Shown: one piece after another, positions 7,986-16,876 of the stretch
How positions within the stretch are numbered: the stretch's first letter is position 1
Layout: the number at the start of each line of letters is the position of its first letter
Assembly (NCBI GenBank): GCA_964635875.1
Contig: CAZWRK010000034.1
Coordinates: forward strand, 1-36,738
Reading direction: 5' to 3'
Length of the DNA: 36,738 nt
Source of the DNA: CAZWRK01 sp964635875
GTDB lineage: Bacteria > Pseudomonadota > Gammaproteobacteria > Burkholderiales > Aquaspirillaceae
The notes under the pieces: generated by a model
The model's input: the letters and a program-made list of their open reading frames with translations, nothing else
Told to the model about the DNA's origin: nothing
Database searches by the model: none
Position numbers and translations under genes: made by a program

Positions 7986-10900
7986 ATGTCCCGCGAAATT
8001 GTGTCCCGCCTTAAATCCGCTTTACCGCATTGTCTCAGCCGTGACTGGCATGCCTTACGTCAAAAATTGCGCCAGCTCGAACAACGTTACAAAGAAGGGA
8101 AACCAAGCGAGCGTCTGGCAGCCGAGCTTGAGCAGGCCATCCAACGTTCGACCCAGCAAGTCGAAGCGCGACGCGCGCACCTACCGACAGTCGAATTTGA
8201 CGATTTTTTGCCGGTCAATCAGCGCCTAGACGAACTCAAAGCCTGCATTAGCCAACATCAAGTGGTGATTGTGTGTGGTGAAACCGGTTCCGGTAAAACC
8301 ACTCAACTCCCGAAAATTTGCCTCACGCTGGGTCGCGGCGTGCGCGGGCTGATCGGCCATACCCAACCACGACGCTTGGCGGCGCGCTCGGTCGCCGCAC
8401 GGATCGCCGAAGAACTTCACACCCCGCTCGGCGAGGCGGTGGGCTTTAAGGTGCGTTTTACCGATCGGCTTTCGGAGCGCAGCCATATCAAGCTCATGAC
8501 CGACGGGATTTTGCTCGCCGAAACGCAAACCGATCGCTACCTAAAACAATACGACACGATCATTATTGATGAAGCGCATGAGCGCTCACTGAACATTGAT
8601 TTCCTGCTCGGCTACCTCAAACAGCTCCTTCCGCGCCGCCCTGATCTGAAGGTCATTGTGACCTCGGCAACGATTGATGCCGACCGCTTTTCAAAGCACT
8701 TTGATGGCGCACCAGTGATCGAAGTCTCTGGGCGCACCTATCCGGTGGAAGTCCGTTACCGCGCACTCGACGAGCGCGACGAAGATGAACACGAAGTCGA
8801 AATGGAAACCGCCATTGTCGATGCCGTCGATGAAATTTCGCGTTTGGGTGGCGGCGATATCTTGGTGTTTTTGCCCGGCGAGCGTGAAATTCGCGACACT
8901 GCCGACGCCTTGCGTCACGCCAAATTCGGACAGCGCTACGATATTTTGCCGCTGTTTGCGCGCCTCTCAAACGAAGAACAACAACGCATTTTTAAACCCT
9001 CTGGCGGGCGACGCATTGTGCTTTCAACCAACGTCGCCGAAACCTCGCTCACCGTCCCCGGTATTCGCTATGTGATTGACACCGGTTTGGCGCGCGTCAA
9101 ACGCTACACCCCACGCGCTAAAGTCGAACAACTTCACGTCGAAAAAATCTCGCAAGCCGCCGCCCGCCAACGAGCGGGTCGCTGCGGACGGGTCGAAGCA
9201 GGGGTGTGTATTCGCCTGTATTCAGAACAAGATTTTCTCAGCCGTTCGCCCTTTACCGACCCTGAAATTGTCCGCTCCAACTTGGCGGCGGTGATTTTGC
9301 GCATGGCGTCGTTGCGACTCGGACGGGTTGATGCGTTTCCATTTTTAGAAGCCCCCTCGGGCCGCCTGATTGCCGATGGCTACCAAGTACTCACCGAGCT
9401 GGGCGCGGTCAACGAAGACGGCGAGTTGACCCCGATCGGCCAAGAACTGGCGCGAATTCCGGTCGATCCAAAAATTGGCCGCATGCTCTTGGCCGCCCGC
9501 GATTTCGACTGCGTGAATGAGATGTTGATTTTGGCGTCGGCCTTGTCCGTGCAAGACCCCCGCGAACGGCCTTTTGATGCCAAAGAAGCCGCCCAACGCG
9601 CCCAAGCCCGTTTTCTGGATGAAAAGTCCGACTTCCTCAGCTTTCTGGCGCTTTGGGATTTCTTCGATGAGGCGCTCAAGCATAAAAAATCAAATCGCCA
9701 ATTATTGAACCTCTGTCACGAACACTTTTTGTCGCATCTCAGATTGCGAGAGTGGCGCGAGCTGCATGGGCAATTGGCACAAATCGCGGCCGATTTAGGG
9801 CTTAAAACTCATGACCGTGCGGCTAAATACGAAGCGCTGCATCAAGCACTGTTAACGGGTTTAATTGGCAATATTGGGATGAAGTCACTGGATGGCGATG
9901 ACTATATCGGCGCACGGGGCAGTCACTTCCATATTTTCCCCGGTTCGGGCCTGAAAAAAGCGCGCCCGAAATGGGTGGTTGCGGCAGAGCTGACCGACAC
10001 CAGTAAGCTTTTTGCGCGCTGCGTGGCCAAGGTCGAACCCGAATGGATCGAAAAACTGGTTCCGCACTTAGTGAAGCAGCATTATTTCGAACCGCACTGG
10101 GACAAAGTGCGCGGCGAAGTTGTAGCGAGCGAGCGGGTGACGCTCTACGGTTTGACCATCGTGGCAAGACGGCCGGTCAGCTATGGCCGCATTAACCCTG
10201 AGCACGCCCGCGAAATTTTCCTACGTGAAGGTCTTGCACAAGGTGAAATCCAAACCCAAGCGCCGTTTTTCCGCCATAACCAACGCCTGATTCGTGAAGT
10301 TGAAGCGCTGGAACATAAAGCGCGGCGGCAAGATGTGCTGGTGGATGAAGAAAGCTTATTTGATTTTTATCACCAACGAATTCCGGCCGAGGTGGTCGAT
10401 TTTGCCAGCTTTGAGGTGTGGCGCGCTGAGATCGAAAAAACCGAGCCCAAACGCCTGTTTGTGACCCGTGAATTTTTGATGCAGCATGCCGCCGAGCATA
10501 TTACCGAGGAGCAATTCCCCGAGTGGTTTGATAGCGAAGATGGGCGACTGAAGCTGCGCTACCGCTTTGAGCCGGGCCATTTGTTGGATGGCGTCACGGT
10601 CGATGTCCCATTGCCCTTATTGAACCGACTGGAAACGGCGCGCTTTGATTGGCTGGTGCCGGGGATGATTCGGGAAAAAATCGGCTTGTTGATTAAGTCT
10701 TTGCCCAAGCCAATTCGCCGTGCGTGCGTGCCGGTGCCGGATTTCACAACGCGCTTTTTATCGTCGCGGCCGAATCTGCACGACGCATTAATCCCGCAAC
10801 TGGTGGCATTTATTGCCCGCGAAACCCAGCAAAAAGTTGAAATAGAAACCTTACTCGCCGCCGAATTGCCCGCACATTGCGCCTTTAATATTCGGGTGTT

Positions 10901-11855
10901 GGATGACGGCAAACAAGAACTGGGAATGGGGCGCGATTTACTCGCCTTGCAAAAGCAGTTCGGGCAAGCCGCGCAGCTGACCTTCCGCGACTCCGCTTTG
11001 GATATGGAGCGCGACCACGTCACAACGTGGGATTTTGGTGAACTACCGGCGTCGATTCAATTTGCACGCGGCCGCCAACAACTCGAAGGCTTTCCCGCGC
11101 TCTCGATTGAAGAAGATCGCATTGCGATTCGGCTTTTTGACACTCAACGGGCGGCGGAATTGGCGATGCGTGGCGGGGTGATTCGGCTGCTGCAATTGCA
11201 GCTCAAAGAGCAAATGAAGCAAATGCAAAAGGGCCTGCCCGGTTTTACGCAAATTGCGCTGTTATTGCGCGGCGTGATCAATCCCGATCAGCTTCTGAAT
11301 GATGCAATTGCCGCAATTTGTGATCGGGCGTTTATTGGCGATGATCCCTTGCCACGTACGGAAAAACAGTTCAACGAGCAAAAATCGCGCGCGCGAGCAC
11401 GTTTGCCGGCGGTCACGCAGGGCTTGTGTTCTCTGCTGAATGCCATTGCCAACGAGTTCCAAAAAACACGCCAAATGGCGGAGAAACATCGCCTAGCGCC
11501 CGCGATACAGAAAGAAGTTGCGCGCCTTGTCTTCCCCGGCTTTTTGCAAGCGACGCCATGGGAGCGTTTAAGTCACGTTCCGCGCTACCTCAAGGGCAAA
11601 CAAGTTCGGATGGAAAAACACGCGAACAACCCCTCGCGTGATGGCAAACACGGTGCAGAAATTGAACAGCTGTGGCAACGCTGGCAAGCCAAGGTCGCCG
11701 AGCGTGAAGCGCTGGATGGCGCGAGCCAAGCTTTGATCGATTTTGGCTGGGAAATAGAAGAACTGCGGATTTCACTATTTGCCCAAGAGCTGAAAACGCC
11801 GTATCCCGTTTCGCTTAAACGTCTCGAAAAAGTCTGGGCGAGTATTGTGGGATAA
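7986..11855 (+). CDS. hrpA: ATP-dependent RNA helicase HrpA (DEAH-box)
   Basis: HrpA is a cytoplasmic DEAH/RHA-family RNA helicase; in Escherichia coli it is implicated in mRNA processing and in resolving stalled ribosomes. The 1289-residue length matches the family (about 1300). Motif I GETGSGKTTQLP is near residue 98. QPRRLAARSVA and the DEAH box (IIIDEAHERSLNIDFLLGYL, near 195) follow. Then come the SAT motif (VTSATIDADRFSKHF), STNVAETSLTVPGI and QRAGRCGR near 394. The winged-helix/HA2 and OB-fold regions follow, then the long HrpA-specific C-terminal half (LTFRDSALDMERDHVTTWDF; PWERLSHVPRYLKG). I chose the ATG at 7986; the frame opens at 7956 with a TTG inside the -10 sequence, so that earlier start is unlikely. 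No clear Shine-Dalgarno is present. Identity is very secure. Confidence 0.96.
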   Translation: MSREIVSRLKSALPHCLSRDWHALRQKLRQLEQRYKEGKPSERLAAELEQAIQRSTQQVEARRAHLPTVEFDDFLPVNQRLDELKACISQHQVVIVCGETGSGKTTQLPKICLTLGRGVRGLIGHTQPRRLAARSVAARIAEELHTPLGEAVGFKVRFTDRLSERSHIKLMTDGILLAETQTDRYLKQYDTIIIDEAHERSLNIDFLLGYLKQLLPRRPDLKVIVTSATIDADRFSKHFDGAPVIEVSGRTYPVEVRYRALDERDEDEHEVEMETAIVDAVDEISRLGGGDILVFLPGEREIRDTADALRHAKFGQRYDILPLFARLSNEEQQRIFKPSGGRRIVLSTNVAETSLTVPGIRYVIDTGLARVKRYTPRAKVEQLHVEKISQAAARQRAGRCGRVEAGVCIRLYSEQDFLSRSPFTDPEIVRSNLAAVILRMASLRLGRVDAFPFLEAPSGRLIADGYQVLTELGAVNEDGELTPIGQELARIPVDPKIGRMLLAARDFDCVNEMLILASALSVQDPRERPFDAKEAAQRAQARFLDEKSDFLSFLALWDFFDEALKHKKSNRQLLNLCHEHFLSHLRLREWRELHGQLAQIAADLGLKTHDRAAKYEALHQALLTGLIGNIGMKSLDGDDYIGARGSHFHIFPGSGLKKARPKWVVAAELTDTSKLFARCVAKVEPEWIEKLVPHLVKQHYFEPHWDKVRGEVVASERVTLYGLTIVARRPVSYGRINPEHAREIFLREGLAQGEIQTQAPFFRHNQRLIREVEALEHKARRQDVLVDEESLFDFYHQRIPAEVVDFASFEVWRAEIEKTEPKRLFVTREFLMQHAAEHITEEQFPEWFDSEDGRLKLRYRFEPGHLLDGVTVDVPLPLLNRLETARFDWLVPGMIREKIGLLIKSLPKPIRRACVPVPDFTTRFLSSRPNLHDALIPQLVAFIARETQQKVEIETLLAAELPAHCAFNIRVLDDGKQELGMGRDLLALQKQFGQAAQLTFRDSALDMERDHVTTWDFGELPASIQFARGRQQLEGFPALSIEEDRIAIRLFDTQRAAELAMRGGVIRLLQLQLKEQMKQMQKGLPGFTQIALLLRGVINPDQLLNDAIAAICDRAFIGDDPLPRTEKQFNEQKSRARARLPAVTQGLCSLLNAIANEFQKTRQMAEKHRLAPAIQKEVARLVFPGFLQATPWERLSHVPRYLKGKQVRMEKHANNPSRDGKHGAEIEQLWQRWQAKVAEREALDGASQALIDFGWEIEELRISLFAQELKTPYPVSLKRLEKVWASIVG

Positions 11856-11872
11856 GATTTTTTATTCAATGC

Positions 11873-11933
11873 CCCGATTGTATTGGCACGGATCACATCC
11901 ACAATCTGCGTGCTACATGCCTAAAAAATCGGG
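11873..11933. repeat. Nested inverted repeats between hrpA and trpG
   Basis: Three pairs of complementary segments are nested: CCCGATT (11873-11879) with AATCGGG (11927-11933), GCACG with CGTGC inside, and GAT-CAC-ATC innermost. TATAAA (11934-11939) follows at once. There is no T-run after the outer stem. It could be an operator region or a folded transcript end; function is not established. Confidence 0.4.
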
Positions 11934-12002
11934 TATAAAAGCAAAGAATAGTGCATACCACAAACCAATAAATTCCTTAATAATTAAATGGATACGTAAA
12001 TC

Positions 12003-12572
12003 ATGCTACTCATGATCGACAATTACGATAGCTTCACCTACAACCTTGTGCAGTATTTTGGTGAGCTTGGGCAGGATGTGCAGGTATATCGCAATGATGA
12101 AATTACCCTCGAAGAGATTGAACGCCTTGCCCCGCAATTTCTCGTGATTTCGCCGGGGCCGTGCTCGCCGTTGGAGGCGGGAATTTCGGTTGCGGCAATT
12201 ACGCATTTTGCTGGCAAAATCCCGATTTTAGGCGTGTGCTTAGGACATCAGTCGATTGGACAGGCGCTCGGCGGCAAAGTGGTTCACGCAAAAGAACTGA
12301 TGCACGGCAAAACCTCGCCGGTTCACCATCTGGATCGCGGTGTTTTTCATGGTCTGCCGAATCCGGTGACGTGTACGCGCTACCACTCTTTGGTGATTGA
12401 ACGTGAGTCTTTGCCCGATTGCCTAGAGATCACCGCATGGACAGAGGATGGCGAGATTATGGGGGTTCGCCATAAAACGCTCGCCATTGAAGGCGTACAA
12501 TTTCACCCTGAGTCGATTCTGACTGAACACGGACACGCCATGCTGGCGAATTTTTTACGCGAATTTGCTTAA
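12003..12572 (+). CDS. trpG: Anthranilate synthase component II, glutamine amidotransferase
   Basis: TrpG supplies ammonia from glutamine to TrpE, which converts chorismate to anthranilate in tryptophan synthesis. The same subunit often also serves PabB for p-aminobenzoate, so pabA is an alternative name. The 189-residue length is typical of a lone class I amidotransferase. Visible features are the N-terminal MLLMIDNYDSFTYNLVQYF, the oxyanion region SPGPCSPLEAG, the nucleophile C79 in LGVCLGHQSIGQALGG, and the catalytic H168/E170 in GVQFHPESIL. The ribosome-binding site is weak. A three-codon frame ends just before the ATG (11988-11999) and is probably meaningless. trpD follows after 52 bp; trpE is not in the window. 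Confidence 0.95.
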   Translation: MLLMIDNYDSFTYNLVQYFGELGQDVQVYRNDEITLEEIERLAPQFLVISPGPCSPLEAGISVAAITHFAGKIPILGVCLGHQSIGQALGGKVVHAKELMHGKTSPVHHLDRGVFHGLPNPVTCTRYHSLVIERESLPDCLEITAWTEDGEIMGVRHKTLAIEGVQFHPESILTEHGHAMLANFLREFA

Positions 12573-12580
12573 CCCCGCCC

Positions 12581-12603
12581 CTTTTTTGTGAGAGACAAAA
12601 AAG
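12581..12603 (+). repeat. AT-rich hairpin between trpG and trpD
   Basis: CTTTTTTGT (12581-12589) and ACAAAAAAG (12595-12603) are perfect complements around GAGAG. It is weak in pairing energy and has no T-run afterwards, so I regard it as an intercistronic stem rather than a terminator. Confidence 0.4.
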
Positions 12604-12624
12604 AGGTTTCCGATTGGATGCCCC

Positions 12625-13653
12625 ATGACGCCACAAGCCGCTTTAAACCGCCTGATCGATGGCAATGAACTGTTTTACGATGAAATGCTCGACTTAATGC
12701 GACAAATCATGAGCGGGCAGGTGTCGCCACCTTTGGTCGCGGCCATTTTGGTGGGTTTGCGGGTCAAGGTCGAAAGTGTGTCCGAAATTGCGGCCGCCGC
12801 CACTGTAATGCGCGAATTTGCGAGCGCAGTACCGGTACAACATCGCGATCATTTGGTTGATACGTGTGGCACCGGCGGCGACCAGTCTCACACCTTTAAT
12901 ATTTCGACGACAGCCGCTTTTGTTACGGCGGCGGCGGGCGCGCGGGTCGCAAAACATGGCGGGCGCTCGGTGTCATCAAGTACCGGCAGCGCCGATGTCT
13001 TAGAAGCGCTCGGCGTCAATCTGCAGCTGACGCCGGCGGCAGTGGGGGCATTGATTGATGAAATTGGCATCGGCTTCATGTTTGCGCCGAATCACCACAG
13101 CGCGATGCGCCATGTGGCCCCCATCCGCAAAGAACTCGGCGTACGCACTTTGTTCAATATCTTAGGTCCACTGACCAATCCCGCCGGAGCGGACAATCAG
13201 GTCATGGGCGTTTTCCATCCTGACCTTGTCGGGATTCAGGCGCGGGTGCTGCAAATGCTCGGTAGCCGCCACGCCATGATTGTCCACGGTTGCGACGGCC
13301 TTGATGAAATCACCTTAAGCGGCCCAAGCCGGATTGCCGAGCTGAAAGATGGTCGCGTATTGGAATACTCGCTTGATCCGCAGGAATATGGCTTTGCCTA
13401 TTCGGATTTGAGCACCTTGAAAGCCAATAATAGCGAAGCTTCAAAAACGCTATTGCTCGGTGTTCTGAATAACGAGGCAGGGCCTGCACGCGATATTGTT
13501 GTTCTGAATGCCGCTGCGGCAATTTATGTTTCGGGTTGTGCTGACAGCTTTCAAGAGGGTATTGCGCGTGCAGATGAAGCCATCCGCAGCGGGGCCGCCC
13601 TAGCCAAACTTGAAGCATTGGTCGCCGCGAGCCAAACCCATTCACTTGATTAG
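12625..13653 (+). CDS. trpD: Anthranilate phosphoribosyltransferase
   Basis: TrpD transfers phosphoribosyl from PRPP to anthranilate, the second dedicated step of tryptophan synthesis, in the cytoplasm. The 342-residue length is normal. The PRPP-binding glycine loop is DTCGTGGDQSHTFNISTTAA (GTGGD about 82-86). The KHGGRSVSSSTGSADVLEALG segment begins at about residue 110. FMFAPNHHSAMRHVAPIRKE and LFNILGPLTNPAG are further family signatures. The gene forms a short operon with trpG. The usual third partner, trpC, does not follow; instead a phosphohexomutase gene starts 15 bp after the stop. Confidence 0.96.
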   Translation: MTPQAALNRLIDGNELFYDEMLDLMRQIMSGQVSPPLVAAILVGLRVKVESVSEIAAAATVMREFASAVPVQHRDHLVDTCGTGGDQSHTFNISTTAAFVTAAAGARVAKHGGRSVSSSTGSADVLEALGVNLQLTPAAVGALIDEIGIGFMFAPNHHSAMRHVAPIRKELGVRTLFNILGPLTNPAGADNQVMGVFHPDLVGIQARVLQMLGSRHAMIVHGCDGLDEITLSGPSRIAELKDGRVLEYSLDPQEYGFAYSDLSTLKANNSEASKTLLLGVLNNEAGPARDIVVLNAAAAIYVSGCADSFQEGIARADEAIRSGAALAKLEALVAASQTHSLD

Positions 13654-13667
13654 AAAGCACGCACATC

Positions 13668-15050
13668 ATGAGCGCCACTCTCTCTCCAGACATTTTCAAG
13701 GCCTACGATATTCGCGGCATTGTCAATAAAACCCTCACAACCGAGGCCGCCTATTGCATTGGCCAAGCCTATGGCAGCGAAGCGCACGCCCAAGGCGTTA
13801 AAACGGTCTGCATTGGACGGGATGGCCGCCTCTCGGGTCCCGCGCTGTCAGAAGCCTTGGCAAAAGGCTTACGCTCGGTGGGCATCTCGGTCATTGATGT
13901 GGGCCGCGTCGCCACCCCGATGTTGTATTTTGCTGCGCACGAGCTGGGTACGATGTCGGGCATCATGGTGACGGGCAGCCATAATCCACCTGATTACAAC
14001 GGCTTCAAGATGATGCTGGCGGGCGACACCCTCGCAGGTGATGCCATTCAGTCGCTGTACCAACGCATTCTCCATAGCGACTATGTTCACACCGAAACGG
14101 TGGGCGATTATCAGCAACACGCAATTGTCGAAGCGTATCTGCAACGGATCTTGGGCGATATCCAACTAGCACGGCCGATGAATATCGTAGTCGATTGTGG
14201 AAATGGCGTAGCAGGCGCATTTGCACCCGTGCTATACCGGCGAATGGATTGCCGTGTTCGGGAGTTATTCTGCGAAGTCGATGGCACCTTCCCCAATCAT
14301 CATCCCGATCCGTCACAGCCGAAAAACCTGCAAGATGTGATTCATGCGCTACGGGCAACCGATGCCGAGTTGGGCTTGGCATTTGATGGTGATGGCGACC
14401 GGCTCGGCGTGGTCACCAAAGAAGGCAACATTATCTATCCCGATCGGCAGTTGATGCTATTCGCGGGTGATGTCCTGTCGCGAAATGCAGGCGCTAAAGT
14501 AATTTTTGATGTGAAATCCACACGGAACCTCGCGCCGTGGATTCGCGAAATGGGTGGCGAGCCGATTATGGTGCGCACCGGTCACAGTTTTATCAAAGCA
14601 AAAATGAAAGAAACCGGCGCGCTACTGGCGGGAGAAATGAGCGGCCATGTCTTTTTTAAAGAGCGTTGGTATGGTTTTGATGACGGGATGTATGCGGGCG
14701 CGCGCTTGCTGGAAATTCTCTCGCAAGTGGATAATCCTAGCGAAGTCCTGAATGCGCTGCCAAATTCGCTCTCAACACCAGAACTGAATATTCAGCTGCA
14801 AGAAGGCGAAAATCACGCCTTAATTGCGCGCCTCCAAGCCTCTGCGCGTTTCGAAAGCGCGCAAGAAGTGATCACTCTAGATGGGTTGAGAGTGGAATAT
14901 GCAGATGGTTTTGGATTAGCGCGCGCATCGAATACGACGCCGGTGATTGTCCTGCGCTTTGAAGCCGAAACAGAAAGTGCATTACATCGCATTCAAGAAG
15001 AGTTCAGGCAGGTGCTTCAGGCAGAAACATCAGCAACTTTGCCCTTCTAA
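13668..15050 (+). CDS. algC: Phosphomannomutase/phosphoglucomutase (AlgC-type)
   Basis: An alpha-D-phosphohexomutase that interconverts hexose 1- and 6-phosphates, feeding GDP-mannose, UDP-glucose and LPS-core precursors. The 460-residue length and motif set match the bacterial PMM/PGM group. The substrate-entry motif KAYDIRG is at the N-terminus. The phosphoserine loop TGSHNPPDYNG has catalytic S104. The metal-binding loop DGDGDR is at 240-245. The sugar-recognition loop GEMSGH is at 322-327. The phosphate-binding loop RASNTTPVIVLRFEA is near the C-terminus. The gene lies 15 bp after trpD, so co-transcription is likely although the pathways are unrelated. The symbol is by analogy with Pseudomonas; manB or pgm are alternatives. 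Confidence 0.93.
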   Translation: MSATLSPDIFKAYDIRGIVNKTLTTEAAYCIGQAYGSEAHAQGVKTVCIGRDGRLSGPALSEALAKGLRSVGISVIDVGRVATPMLYFAAHELGTMSGIMVTGSHNPPDYNGFKMMLAGDTLAGDAIQSLYQRILHSDYVHTETVGDYQQHAIVEAYLQRILGDIQLARPMNIVVDCGNGVAGAFAPVLYRRMDCRVRELFCEVDGTFPNHHPDPSQPKNLQDVIHALRATDAELGLAFDGDGDRLGVVTKEGNIIYPDRQLMLFAGDVLSRNAGAKVIFDVKSTRNLAPWIREMGGEPIMVRTGHSFIKAKMKETGALLAGEMSGHVFFKERWYGFDDGMYAGARLLEILSQVDNPSEVLNALPNSLSTPELNIQLQEGENHALIARLQASARFESAQEVITLDGLRVEYADGFGLARASNTTPVIVLRFEAETESALHRIQEEFRQVLQAETSATLPF

Positions 15051-15076
15051 ATATTGGCGATTTTTTTATTTATTTT

Positions 15077-15113
15077 GCGGAAAATCAGTTCTGATTTTCC
15101 GCATTCACTTTTT
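15077..15113 (+). terminator. Strong hairpin between algC and prmB, probable terminator
   Basis: GCGGAAAATCAG (15077-15088) and CTGATTTTCCGC (15091-15102) form a 12-bp perfect stem with almost no loop. TTTTT occurs only 7 nt after the stem. It ends 9 nt before the prmB ATG, so it could also affect prmB translation. Confidence 0.6.
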
Positions 15114-15121
15114 AGAGCATT

Positions 15122-16027
15122 ATGTTTGATCACGCCCAAGCACATCTCCACACCATCCGCGATTTATTACGCTTAGCCATTTCACGCTTTACAGAAGCCG
15201 GTTTGTTTTATGGACACGGCACAGATAATGCGTGGGATGAAGCGGCTTATTTAATTGCACATAGCTTACATCTACCATTAACCCATTTTGATCAATTTTT
15301 AGATGCGCGTTTACTCCCCGCAGAAACTGCGAAAGTATTGAGCGTGCTCCAGCAGCGTGTCGAAAAGAAATGTCCAGCAGCGTATTTAACTCATGAAGCT
15401 TGGCTGGGCGAATTCCGCTTTTATGTTGACCAGCGTGTTATTGTGCCACGTTCATTTATTGCGGAGCTGATGCCCGAATCACTTGAACCATGGATTGAAT
15501 ACCCTGAATTGGTTCATCACGCCTTGGATTTATGTACAGGCTCTGGCTGTTTGGCTATTTTAATGGCGCACCATTATTCCGACGCAGAGATTGATGCGAT
15601 TGATTTATCAGAAGATGCGTTGACTGTCGCACAACGGAACGTTAAAGACTACCGCTTAGAAGATCGAATTACGCTGATTCAATCGGATCTACTTTCTGCC
15701 GTACAAGGCAAACAGTACGATCTGATTATTTCAAATCCACCCTATGTAGATGCGCCCTCAGTCGCGGAACTGCCTGAAGAGTATTTAAAAGAGCCGGAGA
15801 TGGCTTTAGGTTCGGGTGAAGATGGCTTAGATGCCACACGGATTATTATTGAGTCAGCCAGCCAGCATTTAACCGAGTTTGGCGTGTTGGTTGTCGAAAT
15901 TGGCCATAATCGAGATGTGCTCGAAGCACAATACCCTCATTTGGAATTTGTGTGGTTAGAAACCAGCGGAGGAGATGGGTTTGTATTCTTACTAACCCGC
16001 CAAGCCCTTATCGAAGCAGGTTATTAA
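15122..16027 (+). CDS. prmB: Ribosomal protein uL3 N5-glutamine methyltransferase PrmB
   Basis: PrmB methylates a glutamine of ribosomal protein L3 using S-adenosylmethionine, in the cytoplasm. The 301-residue protein has an N-terminal helical domain, a SAM-binding loop ALDLCTGSGCLAILMA (motif at 136-143) and the glutamine-methylase signature NPPY at 205-208 (ISNPPYVDAPS). The PrmB-specific IVPRSFIAELMP separates it from PrmC, which acts on release factors. The ATG at 15122 sits right after a strong hairpin, and no good Shine-Dalgarno is visible. The gene is lower in GC than those on its left. It is the last plus-strand gene before the convergent flagellar block. Confidence 0.93.
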   Translation: MFDHAQAHLHTIRDLLRLAISRFTEAGLFYGHGTDNAWDEAAYLIAHSLHLPLTHFDQFLDARLLPAETAKVLSVLQQRVEKKCPAAYLTHEAWLGEFRFYVDQRVIVPRSFIAELMPESLEPWIEYPELVHHALDLCTGSGCLAILMAHHYSDAEIDAIDLSEDALTVAQRNVKDYRLEDRITLIQSDLLSAVQGKQYDLIISNPPYVDAPSVAELPEEYLKEPEMALGSGEDGLDATRIIIESASQHLTEFGVLVVEIGHNRDVLEAQYPHLEFVWLETSGGDGFVFLLTRQALIEAGY

Positions 16028-16030
16028 TAA

Positions 16031-16066
16031 AATAATCCCCTTAGACAAAAATCTAAGGGGATTATT
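16031..16066. terminator. Bidirectional hairpin between convergent prmB and fliR
   Basis: AATAATCCCCTTAGA (16031-16045) and TCTAAGGGGATTATT (16052-16066) form a perfect 15-bp stem with a 6-nt loop. It fills the gap between the prmB stop (16027) and the fliR stop codon (16067-16069). T-rich tails are short, but position and stability make it a two-way terminator. Confidence 0.85.
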
Positions 16067-16858
16067 CTATGGTTTTAAGGCACGAACCTTAAGCAAAGAA
16101 ATCATCATTTCAGCACCTTGCTCATAAAGATGCATAGTTACACCAGCAAAATAAGGCAATGCTAAATACAAGGCAATAAAGCCAATCCCTAGCGTTAAAG
16201 GAAAGCCAAATGAGAAGATATTAAATTGTGGCGCAGCGCGAGTCATCACGCCAATAGCAATATTGGTGATGAGTAGAGCCCCCACCACGGGCAAAGACAT
16301 CCATAGACCCAAAGAAAATATTTTCGCCCCCCACTCTGCCAAGAGCTTAAAACCCTCGCTCGGCAACGGGTCGATAGAAACAGGCAACACTCTAAAACTA
16401 TCTATTAAGGTCGAAATAATCACTAAATGACCATTTAACGCAATAAATAACAAGAAGACCAATAGCGTCATAAAACGAGACAGGCTAGGCACTTGAGCGG
16501 CAAAAATAGGGTCAAACATCATCGCAAAACCCAAACCCATTTGCGCACTCATCAGCATGCCTGCCATTTCGACTGCAGTAATAATTAACCGCATAATCAT
16601 GCCTAAGGCAATACCGATCATTAATTGATGAACAATAATCGCCAAACCTTCTGCAGAGACAACCGGCACCGCAGGCATTGGAGGCAAATTAGGCGCAATA
16701 ATAATGGTCAACGACAATGCCAAAATAATTTTAATGCGCTTAGTCACCGCTTTTGAGCCAAAAAAAGGATCGACGATCAAAAAGCCGCTGATTCTAAACA
16801 ATGGCCATAACAAGCTCGAAAGCAGCAAACTGATATCAGCATCACTGAGTTGAATCAT
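16067..16858 (-). CDS. fliR: Flagellar export gate protein FliR
   Basis: FliR is an inner-membrane component of the FliP-FliQ-FliR export gate inside the MS ring, which passes flagellar rod, hook and filament proteins. The 263-residue length is typical. Several long hydrophobic helices are visible, including LLLSSLLWPLFRISGFLIVD, IKIILALSLTIIIAPNLPPM and FPLTLGIGFIALYLALPYFA. The segment MSAQMGLGFAMMFDP is characteristic of FliR and its type III secretion homologue SctT. It is the last gene of the minus-strand fli block, 18 bp after fliQ, and ends at the bidirectional hairpin. No strong ribosome-binding site precedes the ATG at 16858, suggesting coupled translation. Confidence 0.95.
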   Translation of the reverse strand: MIQLSDADISLLLSSLLWPLFRISGFLIVDPFFGSKAVTKRIKIILALSLTIIIAPNLPPMPAVPVVSAEGLAIIVHQLMIGIALGMIMRLIITAVEMAGMLMSAQMGLGFAMMFDPIFAAQVPSLSRFMTLLVFLLFIALNGHLVIISTLIDSFRVLPVSIDPLPSEGFKLLAEWGAKIFSLGLWMSLPVVGALLITNIAIGVMTRAAPQFNIFSFGFPLTLGIGFIALYLALPYFAGVTMHLYEQGAEMMISLLKVRALKP

Positions 16859-16876
16859 AAAATATAAATCCGGCCA

